Assembly (NCBI GenBank): GCA_963695175.1
Contig: CAVOGG010000002.1
Span: 558,001 to 622,000 of the forward strand
Direction: 5' to 3'
From: Fodinibacter sp963695175
GTDB lineage: Bacteria > Actinomycetota > Actinomycetes > Actinomycetales > Dermatophilaceae
DNA length: 64,000 bases
In this document: positions 52,391-61,693 of the stretch, piece after piece
Position numbering within the stretch: position 1 is the stretch's first letter
Layout of the letters: each line of letters opens with the position of its first letter
Made by a program: the position numbers and the translations under genes
Notes under the pieces: generated by a model
The model's database searches: none
Told to the model about the DNA's origin: nothing
What the model saw: the letters and a program-made list of their open reading frames with translations, nothing else

Positions 52391-53701
52391 ATGGTCTTCG
52401 GCCCGGCTGGTGCGCGCAGGGTGATGGATGCCGGGCGCATCCTGCGGGCCGCGGAGGCGGCTGCCCCGGTCGAGGCTCTGGAGCAGGCTGCTGCTGAGCT
52501 CGGCCGGGCGTTCGACGCCGTGTGGGTGTCCTTCCTGATCGCCGACTTGTCCGGGCGGGCACTCGTGCGGTTGGCGCACGTGCCGCTGGCGGGCGGTGCT
52601 CGCGGCAGCGTCACACCATTGGCCGCTGGGGAGCGCCGCGAGGACGAGGAGTCAGCGACCGTGTTGCCCTTTGACGGGGGGCCGGCCGAGCAGGCCCTAC
52701 GGACCCAGACGATGCAGGTCCTGCGTCCGGGTCACCCGGCGAACGTGGTTCACCCCGGGCTGTGGCGGGTGCTGGCCCCGGTGACCGAGCGGGGTGAGTC
52801 CATCGGTCTGCTGGAGCTGCATCTGCCCGAGGAGCCAGCTCACGAGGTCATGGCGCAGGTCGGCCAGATGGCCCACGCGCTGGCCTTCGTCGTCATCGCC
52901 AACCGTCGGCACACGGACTTGTTCGAGTGGGGTCAACGCAGCAGGTCGTTCAGCCTGTCCGCCGAGATCCAGCAGCGGCTGCTGCCAGCTGCTCGCACCT
53001 GCGAGGGGTCCGCGTTCACGCTGGCGGGGTGGCTGGAGCCGGCTGCGAGCATTGGCGGAGACACCTTCGACTACAGCCTGGCTCGCGACCTGCTGCACCT
53101 GTCGTTGACGGACGCGATGGGCCACGGCGTGGAGGCCGCGCTGACCGCCAGCGTCTGCTTGGGCAGCCTGCGAGGGGCCCGCAGGCAGGGCCGATCACTG
53201 GTCGACCAAGCCAAGGCGGCCAACCAGGCGGTGGCAGAGCATGCCTCCGACACGTTCGTCACCGGGCTGATCGCCCGGCTCGACCTGCGCACCGCCGCCC
53301 TGCAGATCGTCAACGCCGGCCACGTCGCGCCCTACCTGCTTCGCGGGACAAACGTCACGCCACTCGTTCTGAGAGTCGACTTCCCACTGGGCATGTTCCC
53401 CGGAAGCAGCTACGGCACCACCACCCGGTCCTTGGAAGCCGGGGACCGCTTGGTCTTTGTCACCGACGGCATGCTCGAGCGCAACGTCGCAACGGTCGCG
53501 CTTCCCGAGGCGCTCAAGGACACCAAGGACCTGCACCCCCGTGAGGTGGTTCGTGCCTTGGCCGACGCCGCACTGGCTGCCGCTGGGAACAGCCTGCAGG
53601 ATGACGCCACCGTTCTCTGCGTGGACTGGCACGGTCAACACGACCAACCCAGAGACGTGGTCTCCGGCGCCGAACCGCTGCGGGCCAGCAGCCCCATCTA
53701 A
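52391..53701 (+). CDS. PP2C-family (SpoIIE/RsbU-type) serine phosphatase with GAF-like domain
   Basis: The 436-residue protein has an N-terminal GAF-like sensor (about 20-190), a short coiled linker with SLSAEIQQRLLPA, and a SpoIIE/PP2C phosphatase domain with metal-binding acidic motifs GGDTFDY, TDAMGHGVEAALTA, VTDGMLERN and DDATVLCVD. Such enzymes dephosphorylate anti-sigma-factor antagonists, releasing stress sigma factors. No partner gene is adjacent. The start is uncertain: ATG 52391 is used, with ATG 52358 and 52425 as alternatives. Confidence 0.85.
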   Translation: MVFGPAGARRVMDAGRILRAAEAAAPVEALEQAAAELGRAFDAVWVSFLIADLSGRALVRLAHVPLAGGARGSVTPLAAGERREDEESATVLPFDGGPAEQALRTQTMQVLRPGHPANVVHPGLWRVLAPVTERGESIGLLELHLPEEPAHEVMAQVGQMAHALAFVVIANRRHTDLFEWGQRSRSFSLSAEIQQRLLPAARTCEGSAFTLAGWLEPAASIGGDTFDYSLARDLLHLSLTDAMGHGVEAALTASVCLGSLRGARRQGRSLVDQAKAANQAVAEHASDTFVTGLIARLDLRTAALQIVNAGHVAPYLLRGTNVTPLVLRVDFPLGMFPGSSYGTTTRSLEAGDRLVFVTDGMLERNVATVALPEALKDTKDLHPREVVRALADAALAAAGNSLQDDATVLCVDWHGQHDQPRDVVSGAEPLRASSPI

Positions 53702-54014
53702 TCCGGCCCAGGACGCTGGCAGGTCTGTCGTGAGGGTGGAGGCGAGGCACAAGCCGCGGTGCGGGCGCTGCGCTGTCGCCGATGACACGCAGTGCAACTC
53801 GATGTGCCGGAGGCTCCACGGAATCTGGCGATGTCGCCGCCATCGAGCGTTGGTGCGACCGCGTGGGTGAGGGCACCCACGCCCGGGAGACAACGTGAGA
53901 GCTGGCTGCCGTGTGAACTTCGCCCGCGACGGTGGGCGCTGCGATCTGGGTGCTTTCGCGAAGGGCACTGGTCCCAAGGCCATGACCGGAGCCCAACTTG
54001 GTAACCCCTTGCGG
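53702..54014. other. About 310 bases between convergent genes with no visible gene
   Basis: No recognisable feature. Composition is slightly less GC-biased than neighbouring genes. Confidence 0.4.
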
Positions 54015-55202
54015 TCAGCCTGCGCGAAGTGCATCTCGCAGGCGCACCCGGGCTCCGGTGCGGAGCACCGCGTTTGAGTAGATCCGACCGGCGCCCCAGA
54101 CGAGCACCGGGATCAGCGCCAGGGAGAGCGCGAGTGACGCGAGGATCTCCCAGGTCTCGACGGTGCCGAGCGCTATCCGCATCGGCATCACCATAGGTGC
54201 GGCGAACGGGATGTAGCTGAGCGCCACAACGATCGGGTTCGTCGGGTCCCACGGGGCGATGCTGATCCCGATCACGTAGGGAATGATCATGAGGACGAGC
54301 ACCGGTGCGGTGACGGAGGCGACGTCCTCCTGTCGGGAGACCAGCGAGGCCAAGGCGGCCAGGGCCAGCGAGAACGTGATGAACCCGACCACGAACCACA
54401 CCAGCGCCCAGGCGATCGTGGCGCCCAGGTCGAGGCTGCTGGTGTCGAGCAGCCCCAGGGCTAGCGCGGTGCCAGCGGCGGCGGCGATGACGGCGACGAC
54501 CTGGAGCAGGCCGATGACCCCAATGCCCGTCACCTTGCCGGCCATCAGCTGCCAGGGTCGGATGGTGCTGAGCAGAAGCTCGACGACGCGTGTGGACTTC
54601 TCCTCCACAACGCCCTGGGAGACGAGTTGTGCGGTGGTCTGAAGGGCCAAGAACAGCAGGATGCCGGCCACGTAGCCGGCGGCAATCTGCCCACCGTCGC
54701 GCTCCGGCGCCGGATCGAGCGACTGTATCTTCACTGTCGCCGTGGCCAACTGCTGGGCCACCTGCTCCGGGTCACCTCCGAGGTCGGTGACGGCGGCACC
54801 AAGGGCGGTCTGCTGACGCAGCACCGTCAGCATCGAGTACTGAGCGGGGTCGGGCTGGGATCGCACCACGACGGTGAAATCGGTCGGGCTCCCGGTCAGG
54901 GCCGCGTCCGCATCCTCGTCCGCCACCGCCGCCCGCGCGGCGGCATCGTTCTCCACATCGACGATCCTGATGGCCTCGTCGTTGGCGCGCGCAATGGCTT
55001 GCAGGGGTTGCGCCAGCGGCTCGGTCTGCGGGGTCACCGCCACGCTCGTGGCCGAGGACGAGTCGAGGGCGAGGTTCAAGATGACGCCACCGGCGACAAT
55101 CGCCACCACGAGCAGACCCGTAGTCCACAAGAAGGCCTTGGACCGGATGCGGGTGGTGATCTCGCGGCCGGCGACAAGGCGGATCGTCTCTAGCGGGCTC
55201 AT
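54015..55202 (-). CDS. ABC transporter permease, NatB/ABC-2 type
   Basis: The 395-residue protein has an N-terminal span (FLWTTGLLVVAIVAGGVIL), a large extracellular domain (about 50-180) and five or six C-terminal spans (IAAGYVAGILLFLALQTTAQ, LLQVVAVIAAAAGTALALGL, WALVWFVVGFITFSLALAAL, VTAPVLVLMIIPYVIGISIA). The motif VEEKSTRVVELLLSTIRPWQL is diagnostic of NatB/ABC-2 exporters. It overlaps the ATPase gene (ATGA) and forms an exporter, perhaps of sodium, drugs or a lipid. Confidence 0.9.
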   Translation of the reverse strand: MSPLETIRLVAGREITTRIRSKAFLWTTGLLVVAIVAGGVILNLALDSSSATSVAVTPQTEPLAQPLQAIARANDEAIRIVDVENDAAARAAVADEDADAALTGSPTDFTVVVRSQPDPAQYSMLTVLRQQTALGAAVTDLGGDPEQVAQQLATATVKIQSLDPAPERDGGQIAAGYVAGILLFLALQTTAQLVSQGVVEEKSTRVVELLLSTIRPWQLMAGKVTGIGVIGLLQVVAVIAAAAGTALALGLLDTSSLDLGATIAWALVWFVVGFITFSLALAALASLVSRQEDVASVTAPVLVLMIIPYVIGISIAPWDPTNPIVVALSYIPFAAPMVMPMRIALGTVETWEILASLALSLALIPVLVWGAGRIYSNAVLRTGARVRLRDALRAG

Positions 55203-56155
55203 TGGCGGGCCTCCTCGCCGATCGGGGTGCCCGTCGATGGATCGGTCGAGTCGCTGACTGCGTGCCGGAACAGCTCGACCAGGTGCGGGCGGACCGGACC
55301 GAAGGCATGGACCGGGCCCACCGCCATAGCTGCTCGCAGCACCTCCTGGCCTGCTTGGTCCGCCTCGCCGTCCCGGTCCACGACCTCGACGACGGTGGTT
55401 GGCCCCTCGATGCTGACGACGCGCGCTCCGGGCACTGTCCCGGGCCAACCTGCGTCCGCCGGAGGGCCTTGGACCTGCCACCGCAGCCCACCGCGGCTTC
55501 GCAACTCGTCGATCGAGCCGACGGCGACCATAGAGCCCTCCTTGATGATGCCGACACGGTCACAGAGCCGCTCGACCAGGTCGAGTTGGTGCGAGGAGAA
55601 CACCACGGGGACACCCGCATCGGCTTGGGCCCGCAGCACCCGGCTCATCACGTCGACCGCGACGGGGTCCAGGCCTGAGAACGGTTCGTCGAGGATGAGG
55701 ATGTCCGGCTCGAAGACCAGCGCCGCGCACAGCTGCACCCGCTGCTGGTTGCCCAACGACAGCTTTTGGACATCGTCGTCGAGGCGATTTGAGATACCCA
55801 GGACCTGCGTCCAGCGCTGCACCGCCTGCTCGGCCTGCTCCGGGCTCCTCCCGTGCAACCTCGCGAGATAGCGGAGCTGACTCCCCACCCGCATGCGCGG
55901 GTAGAGGCCGCGTTCCTCGGGCATGTAGCCGATCCGGCGGCTCACCGCCAGGTCCACCGGCCGCCCCGCCCACCGGACCTCCCCGCCATCCGCGGCCAGC
56001 ACCCCAACCGCGATCCGCATCGCCGTGGTCTTTCCGGCGCCGTTCGATCCGACAAAACCAAAGATCTCGCCGGACCCGACGGTAAGGCTCAACTCGCGCA
56101 GGGCGCGGACGTCGCCATACGACTTATCCAGCTTCACCAGCTCGAGCTCGGGCAA
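55199..56155 (-). CDS. ABC transporter ATP-binding protein, NatA/CcmA type
   Basis: The 318-residue protein has Walker A GSNGAGKT (36-43), signature LSLGNQQRV, Walker B ILILDEPFSGLDP and the H-loop SSHQ, followed by the C-terminal domain found in DrrA/NatA exporters. It energises the adjacent permease. The preferred start is TTG 56155: GAGGAGGG lies four bases upstream, and the resulting LPELELVKLDKSYG is the normal family beginning. Confidence 0.9.
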   Translation of the reverse strand: MPELELVKLDKSYGDVRALRELSLTVGSGEIFGFVGSNGAGKTTAMRIAVGVLAADGGEVRWAGRPVDLAVSRRIGYMPEERGLYPRMRVGSQLRYLARLHGRSPEQAEQAVQRWTQVLGISNRLDDDVQKLSLGNQQRVQLCAALVFEPDILILDEPFSGLDPVAVDVMSRVLRAQADAGVPVVFSSHQLDLVERLCDRVGIIKEGSMVAVGSIDELRSRGGLRWQVQGPPADAGWPGTVPGARVVSIEGPTTVVEVVDRDGEADQAGQEVLRAAMAVGPVHAFGPVRPHLVELFRHAVSDSTDPSTGTPIGEEARQ

Positions 56156-56547
56156 TGGACCCTCCTCTGGACCGCCGCGGACCGGTATCGACCGCCCACA
56201 GTAGTGGTCGAGATCCAACTACCATCGTGGGCTAGGTGCGGGAAAACCCTTCAGTCCAGCAAGGACCGAGGACTCGACAACGCCGACCGCAATGTCGAGC
56301 AGCGCTGGTGACGTTGCTCGGACCCGTGTGGTACCCCGGTCGGATGGTCGGCAGGCGGCGGTATGGCGCACCGGGCCGCACGCCTCCAACCCGAGACAAG
56401 TCCACGGTTCTTGCCCCTCCGACACGTATGGACCGTTCGACGAAAAGCCGATGTGACACTCGCGCACGGCGCCCCTTACCCGGTGGGCGTGTCGCTTGGG
56501 AGTGCCGACGATTGGCCTTGGTCCCGAGCCGTTCGAATACTGAGAGG
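56156..56547. other. Divergent intergenic region of about 390 bases
   Basis: No gene or strong repeat seen. It contains the promoters for the ABC exporter and the hypothetical protein. Confidence 0.4.
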
Positions 56548-56943
56548 GTGAATTCGACGCCAAACCCGACCGTCAAACCGCGAGCGGACCTGGTCGAGGC
56601 AGCGCTGCCGTTCCTGCCCGCGGGCAGTGACATCCGCCAAGCGTTCATCGGTCAAGCCGCCCCCAGCTTCTACTACTTCGTCATCACCTACCTGACGGGT
56701 GTCATGTACCGAAGCAAGTACCGATGCGTCGTCGTGACCAATGACGCGATCACCGTCCTCCAGAGCAGCAAACGGTCAGGCGGTGCGAAGCCGCAGGAGA
56801 TGGTTGGGCGGATGCCGCGGCACACGCGGCTTGGCCCGGTCTCCGGCCGATGGGCAGAAGTGGACTTGCTCGGCGAGCGGCACTGGGTGCACCAGCGCTT
56901 CCACGACCAGATCGCCGCCGCCGACCGTGAGGCAGGCCTCTAG
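56548..56943 (+). CDS. Hypothetical cytoplasmic protein
   Basis: The 131-residue ORF starts at GTG 56548 and reads LVEAALPFLPAGSDIRQAFI, SFYYFVITYLTGVMYRSKY, RCVVVTNDAITVLQSSKRS and VSGRWAEVDLLGERHWVHQRF. The alternating strands resemble small PH-like or SHOCT-free conserved actinobacterial proteins, but I do not recognise the family. Codon use is normal for the genome. It ends 117 bases before the convergent oxidase gene. Confidence 0.6.
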   Translation: MNSTPNPTVKPRADLVEAALPFLPAGSDIRQAFIGQAAPSFYYFVITYLTGVMYRSKYRCVVVTNDAITVLQSSKRSGGAKPQEMVGRMPRHTRLGPVSGRWAEVDLLGERHWVHQRFHDQIAAADREAGL

Positions 56944-56988
56944 GCCTCATCACCGGAGTCCGAGTGAACGGGGAGGTTGGGGCCGGCG

Positions 56989-57004
56989 GGCGGCGAAGCG
57001 ACGC
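56989..57004 (+). repeat. Copy of the dispersed 16-base motif
   Basis: The bases GGCGGCGAAGCGACGC lie between convergent genes. Confidence 0.6.
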
Positions 57005-57060
57005 CCCCCGCGATTCGTCCTGTCATGCCGGTGGCGGACGTGCGGGTCAGGATCTACGGC

Positions 57061-58029
57061 CTACCGCCCGACGACCTCCGCCACCAACGCGGCTGCGTCC
57101 TGCGCGCACCCCCACCCGATGGTGATCCCCGATCCCCCGTGTCCGTAGTTGTGCACGACCGGGACCGGCATCAGGTCTTCGTCCAGCTCCACCCGAACCT
57201 CCGGCCGTCCTGGTCGCAGCCCCGCGACGCTCTCGATGACCTGGGCGTCGGCAAGCCCTGGGGCGATGTCGGTGCACCGTTGGAGGATGGCCGTGGTTTG
57301 TGCGGGGTCCGGCTCGGTGTCCCAGCTGCCTTCATCCAGCGTCCCGCCGAGGATGCAGTCCGTGGACCGTGGGTGCACGTAGGCGCGACCTCCAGGGTGT
57401 TGCTCGTCGCGGACTGACAAGGTCAGGCCAGGGTTGGTGACGCGAACGATCTGCCCTCGCACCGGATAGACGCTGTCGTCGTCCACGAGGGCACCGGCAC
57501 CCATCCCAGCCGCGTTCACGATGACGTCCGGCTTGAGGTCGAGTACGTCGTCCAGCCGGGTGACGCGACGCACGACCTGGGTGGCGCCTGCTGCCAGCAC
57601 CTGCTCGTGCAGATACGGCAGGTACTCCGGCATCTCCACCAGAGGCACAGCGAACCGCAGCCCGTGTGCATAGCCTGGAGGCAGTTCATCTCGGTCCGCC
57701 GCGCGCACCTCGCCGACCGCCGCCGCCCAAGCGGGCAAAGGCAGCGAGCGGTCGGGCGCCTCGCGGTACAGCATCAGTGTCTCGCGCATGACCACACCGG
57801 GCACGCGTGTCTCGGCCTCCGCCACGAGCATGTCGTAGGTCGTCGCGCCCCAGCGTGCGACGGCTTCCGCCGGGCCGGCCGCGGTGGGGAACCACACTGC
57901 TGCAGCTAAGTAGGAGGTCGTGCGGTGGAGTGGGTCGCCGCTGACGAGGGTGATGTCGTGGCCAGCGTGAAGCAGCACGTGAGCGCAGCTCAGGCCGCTG
58001 ACTCCGGCTCCCACCACCACCACGCGCAC
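57061..58029 (-). CDS. D-amino-acid oxidase-like FAD enzyme (DAO family)
   Basis: The 322-residue protein begins with the FAD motif VRVVVVGAGVSGLSCAHVLL, followed by TTSYLAAAVWFPTAAGP, an active-site region RFAVPLVEMPEYLPYL and the C-terminal NYGHGGSGITIGWGCAQDAA, all characteristic of D-amino-acid and D-aspartate oxidases. The reaction would oxidise a D-amino acid to the oxo acid with release of ammonia and peroxide. GTG 58029 gives the usual length; ATG 58053 adds eight residues. It is the first gene of a possible amino-acid/peptide locus. Confidence 0.88.
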   Translation of the reverse strand: MRVVVVGAGVSGLSCAHVLLHAGHDITLVSGDPLHRTTSYLAAAVWFPTAAGPAEAVARWGATTYDMLVAEAETRVPGVVMRETLMLYREAPDRSLPLPAWAAAVGEVRAADRDELPPGYAHGLRFAVPLVEMPEYLPYLHEQVLAAGATQVVRRVTRLDDVLDLKPDVIVNAAGMGAGALVDDDSVYPVRGQIVRVTNPGLTLSVRDEQHPGGRAYVHPRSTDCILGGTLDEGSWDTEPDPAQTTAILQRCTDIAPGLADAQVIESVAGLRPGRPEVRVELDEDLMPVPVVHNYGHGGSGITIGWGCAQDAAALVAEVVGR

Positions 58030-58083
58030 GCATGGATGATGACACGCAGGCATCCGAATCTGCTCTACTCCGGTAGCTGAACC

Positions 58084-58099
58084 CGCGGCTCTGTGACGC
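58084..58099 (+). repeat. Copy of the dispersed 16-base motif (weak)
   Basis: The bases CGCGGCTCTGTGACGC are followed by ACCTCGAT, as at 52240. Confidence 0.4.
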
Positions 58100-58293
58100 A
58101 CCTCGATATTCGCGCTCATTGCCGAGGAGCGGTCGTCACGATCAACCCGGTGAAGTCGAGGAGTTCGCGACAACCGTTCTGGGGTCGATGTCACGTGCGT
58201 GCGTCCATGACTCGGCCGGTTGTCGCGCGGGCCATTGCGAGTCCGGGGAGGTGAAAGGAACGTGGTCCGAAGCGATCCCTTAGGCTCGTGCCC

Positions 58294-58536
58294 ATGGCGT
58301 CTTGGTTAGGGGTCAGCGAGCGCGTCCGCCGTAGTGTCGGCGACCTCAGCAAGGCCGAGCGCAAGGTCGCGCGCACACTGCTCTCCGGACCCCCTCGCGA
58401 CGACATCTGGTTGACGGGCGAGCCGGACCTCCATCTTTGCGTCCCACTGGGACTGCGCGGCGACCTCGAACGGCGGCCGCGGTGGTCAACACCATCAGCA
58501 GCATCCGGCACGCCGAGCCCGGCCCTCGCGTCATGA
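58294..58536 (+). pseudogene. Remnant of an RpiR-type regulator gene
   Basis: The first 35 residues, SWLGVSERVRRSVGDLSKAE then RKVARTLLSGPP, match the N-terminal helix region of RpiR/MurR regulators (LSxAERKVARxLL). The helix-turn-helix and SIS domains are absent; the rest is unrelated sequence to the stop. It was probably lost by deletion. It lies beside the gamma-glutamyl hydrolase-like gene. Confidence 0.5.
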
Positions 58537-58573
58537 GCGAGCTCAGTCCGCCACGGCCCACACCAGTCCGGGC

Positions 58574-59380
58574 ATGCTGACGACGACGGCAACCCGCCGG
58601 TCTGACGGGACGGACCAGGGCGAGCTGGCAGTGACCCCGACGGTCGTGGTCACGCTTGGCTACGACCTTCCGCGCAACCCCCGCCAGCTCGGGGTGCGGG
58701 GGGTAGTCCTCGAGACGTTGGCGCTGACCGGTGCCTCGCTCCAGCTGATCTCGGCATTGGGCCACGCGCCTCTGGACGATGCCTTCTTCGCGGCGATGGA
58801 CGGGTTGGTCCTTCCCGGCGGCCCGGACCCGCATCCCTCGCTCTGGGGCGAGGCAGTCCATCCGACGACGGTGATAGACGAGCCACGCGACCGGCTCGAG
58901 TACGCGCTGCTCAGGGGATGCATCGAACGCGGGATCCCCGTCCTCGGCGTGTGCCGGGGCCTGCAGGTGATCAACGTGGTCCGAGGTGGGACCCTCGTCC
59001 AAGATCTCCCGCCGGGCCCCCTGGACCATCGTGGACCGGCGGACCGGACGGTGCTGGCGCACGACCTGCACGTGCTTGAAGACAGCCGCATGGCCGACAT
59101 CTACGGGCGCAAGCAGGTGCGGGTCAACTCCGCGCACCACCAAGCGATCGGCCGGCTCGGGAAGGGGCTCATGGCCTCCGGGTGGGCTGAGGACGGATGC
59201 ATCGAGGCGATCGAGTGGGCTGACGACGACTACTGGCTGGTCGCCGTCCAGTACCACCCCGAGGACCTCCACCCGGGCGACAGCTCCCACCTCCGACTGT
59301 TCACCACGTTTCTCGACCGCGCGCGCCAGGTTCGTCGCGGGCGAGAAGACCCTGAACGAATTACCCGGCCAGCGAAGTGA
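58574..59380 (+). CDS. Gamma-glutamyl hydrolase-like class I glutamine amidotransferase (peptidase C26)
   Basis: The 268-residue protein has the peptidase C26 fold: LVLPGGPDPHPSLWGE, the catalytic cysteine in GIPVLGVCRGLQVINVV, and the histidine pair VRVNSAHHQAI and VAVQYHPEDL. Family members hydrolyse gamma-glutamyl bonds (folate polyglutamates, gamma-glutamyl-GABA). GTG 58631 (VTPTVVVTLGYD) is the likelier biological start; ATG 58574 is the longest. Its stop TGA lies inside a dispersed motif copy (59368-59383). Confidence 0.87.
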   Translation: MLTTTATRRSDGTDQGELAVTPTVVVTLGYDLPRNPRQLGVRGVVLETLALTGASLQLISALGHAPLDDAFFAAMDGLVLPGGPDPHPSLWGEAVHPTTVIDEPRDRLEYALLRGCIERGIPVLGVCRGLQVINVVRGGTLVQDLPPGPLDHRGPADRTVLAHDLHVLEDSRMADIYGRKQVRVNSAHHQAIGRLGKGLMASGWAEDGCIEAIEWADDDYWLVAVQYHPEDLHPGDSSHLRLFTTFLDRARQVRRGREDPERITRPAK

Positions 59381-59383
59381 CGC
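59368..59383 (+). repeat. Copy of the dispersed 16-base motif overlapping a stop codon
   Basis: The bases GCCAGCGAAGTGACGC contain the TGA stop (59378-59380) of the amidotransferase gene. Confidence 0.5.
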
Positions 59384-59674
59384 ATCCCGAACGACATGGC
59401 AGGACACCCTCCATCGTGGACTCTCTCCGTCCAAACATGGTGTGCCGCGGCCGGGTAGCCGGGGCTGGTCGTTCTCGACCCCCACATCGCGAGATCGCGG
59501 CCCCCACCCCGCAACAGCTCTTGGCAATGTCCGGGACGTGGTCGTGGACGCCACCTCGCCCTGTGCTGTCGAGAGAAGGACTGACGCCCCGGCTCAGTTT
59601 TCGTGCACGTGACCTTCCGGCTGGGATAGCGTCGCGCCGGTTCGATTCCGTGCCGTCTTGATGAGGAGCGCGTC
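59381..59674. other. About 290 bases between genes, nothing recognisable
   Basis: No coding or structural signal seen. A GAGGAG ribosome site precedes the next GTG. Confidence 0.4.
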
Positions 59675-61027
59675 GTGCCACAGTTCCCCACCGAGCACCC
59701 TCCCTTGCATCAGGGTCGCGAGGGCTTCGGTGCGGTGGCCGACAGCGAGCGTCTCGGGGGAGCCGTCCTGGAGATTCTTCGGGACGTCGACTTCACCAGC
59801 GTGATCGATCTGGGCAAACGAGGGAGTGGAGTGCCTGCTCCGACTGTGACCCAGACTCCGCACGTCGACCTCGCCGTGATCGAGCTGGACGGCATGGGAC
59901 AGGCGATGGCGGCGGCGAACGTGCAACAGTCTCGCGACTTTCCTGGATGCCGGGCCGTCACGTTGGGTCCTGACCTGCGTTCCCTGGAGACGGACTTCCG
60001 TGCCTGGGACCTCGCACGCTGGGAGGACGCGACTACGCACCAGTTCTCGACGATCCCCTACCCAGACGGGTCGGCCCTCGTCCCCGGCGTCTCGGGACAG
60101 CCATTCATGTCCCCCTACCCGGCCAGCACCTTCAAGCTCCTGGTGGCTGTGCAGGTCCTGCGCCAAGTCGACGCCGGGCGCCTGTGGCTAACCGAGCAAA
60201 CCGTCAACCTTGCGCCCGGCGCGGAGGGAATCGAGGGCGAAACCCTGCCCACCCACGGCGCAGAGCCCACGGTGGCAGAGGCACTGGACGCAATGATCAC
60301 ATCCAGCGACAACTCCGCGACCTGCCTCCTGCTGCAGCAGCTGCACGTTCTGCACCAGCTCGAGCCGGGGTCGAACGAGCTCAACCGAACCTTCGCCCAG
60401 CTGGGTATGGCCACGCTGCAGGTCAACGGCACAGACTCGGCAACCGGTACCCGGTGGGGGGTGGGCAGTATCCACATGGCCGCCATGGACACCGCTCGTC
60501 TCCTGTTGCTCCTGCAAGGCGGGCGCCTGTCGTTTCGCGAACACGGCGGGGTGGGACCTTCCGAGCTGCTGACGACGCCTTCGCGTCAGCGCCTTCTGTC
60601 GCTTCTCGAGCAGCAGGGTTTCCACGACGTCTTGTCCACCACCAACTGGTGCGGACGGTCCTATCCGGGTGCGGGAATTCCAGCCCGGGTGCCGGCGCGG
60701 TGGATCGGCGCCGACGGCACCGTTACGGTGGGCGAGATCCCCTATGGGCAGGACGTGCGGCCCTGCAACATGGCCGCCCAGGTCAGCTTCGCCCACAAGA
60801 CCGGTCTCACCCTCAACTACGGCTCAGACGCTGGCATCGTGACGGCCCTGCCCGGTCAGGACGGTCGGCGTTACATCGTCGCCGTCTTTAGCAACCTTGG
60901 ATCCCGCTACTCCGACGCCTCTCAAGCCGTCGGATCCAGTCCGGCCCCCGCGGGAGTCAGCGTCTCCTACTCCCAGAAGTTCGCCCAGCTGGGAGAAGCG
61001 ATCGACGACCTCCTGCGGCGAGATTGA
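59675..61027 (+). CDS. Class A beta-lactamase-like serine hydrolase
   Basis: The 450-residue protein has the three serine-hydrolase boxes in order: S151-TF-K154 (YPASTFKLL), S211-D212-N213 (TSSDNSATCLLL) and K375-T376-G377 (FAHKTGLTLNYGSDAG). The spacing fits the class A beta-lactamase/DD-peptidase fold but with an extra 120 N-terminal residues. It has no signal peptide, so action in the cytoplasm, on a peptide or amide substrate, is more likely than antibiotic resistance. The GTG start has GAGGAG upstream. Confidence 0.85.
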   Translation: MPQFPTEHPPLHQGREGFGAVADSERLGGAVLEILRDVDFTSVIDLGKRGSGVPAPTVTQTPHVDLAVIELDGMGQAMAAANVQQSRDFPGCRAVTLGPDLRSLETDFRAWDLARWEDATTHQFSTIPYPDGSALVPGVSGQPFMSPYPASTFKLLVAVQVLRQVDAGRLWLTEQTVNLAPGAEGIEGETLPTHGAEPTVAEALDAMITSSDNSATCLLLQQLHVLHQLEPGSNELNRTFAQLGMATLQVNGTDSATGTRWGVGSIHMAAMDTARLLLLLQGGRLSFREHGGVGPSELLTTPSRQRLLSLLEQQGFHDVLSTTNWCGRSYPGAGIPARVPARWIGADGTVTVGEIPYGQDVRPCNMAAQVSFAHKTGLTLNYGSDAGIVTALPGQDGRRYIVAVFSNLGSRYSDASQAVGSSPAPAGVSVSYSQKFAQLGEAIDDLLRRD

Positions 61028-61693
61028 GTGAGCCGGATCGCAGAGCGTTCCATTCCCGTGATTCCCGACCCCGAGCAGCCACGCCGCTCACCGTATGCCA
61101 GTCACCAACGGGCACGACGCGCACCGTGGCATCCACGACCGGGATGAGCTCGAAAAGCGGGACGACCGTGCCGTCGAGGACCTCCACCGGCTCGGCGGGG
61201 ACGATCAGTGAGATCAGGCGGCGTTCCACACGTTCTCGCGATTGGCGACCACATGGCGCTCGAGCAGGGTCCGGACGTGCACGTAATGGTCCCCCTCCGG
61301 CCCGCGGACGGCGAGGTGGCTGAGCGCCTACGGGCGGACGTCGACGCCTGGGGCGATAAGGCGGCCGGCCTGCTGCGCGGCGAATGCTCGACAGTCCCCG
61401 CTGATGTCGCCCACCGGCCATCGCCGCCTCCTCTTGGCGCCACCTGACGACGTCGTGGGCGGCGGACGCATCGGTCGTTCGGCGGCGCTGTGACGCAGGC
61501 CCCGCTTGGCCGATTGATGGATGGTGGGCGCTACGAACAGGTTTGTGGCGGCTGGTCGAGATGTTCCAGGTCGCTCCCTGGCGCGGGATCACCCACTAAG
61601 GAAAGTCGTTTGAACAGTCCGCGACGTGCTGAGCGAGATCGGCAGCCGTTACGCCACGGTCAAGGCGGCGAACGCGGCATCTAGTGTGACGCC
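61028..61693. other. About 670 bases without a firm gene
   Basis: A plus-strand open frame 61208-61447 (VLAIGDHMALEQGPDVHVMV, then LRADVDAWGDKAAGLL) and a minus-strand stretch (LISLIVPAEPVEVLDGTVVP, then FELIPVVDATVRVVPVGDWH) overlap here. Both look partly protein-like but neither has a recognised domain. Dispersed motif copy at 61481. Confidence 0.35.
61481..61496 (+). repeat. Copy of the dispersed 16-base motif
   Basis: The bases GGCGGCGCTGTGACGC fit all but two consensus positions. Confidence 0.5.

Noticed and set aside
59675..61027. Antibiotic resistance beta-lactamase
   Set aside because: The three motifs fit class A, but the lack of a signal peptide and an extra N-terminal domain make a resistance role unlikely.
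61208..61447. Possible 79-codon gene between the serine hydrolase and the PGM1-like ligase
   Set aside because: No recognisable domain and an overlapping minus-strand frame looks equally protein-like, so neither is supported.
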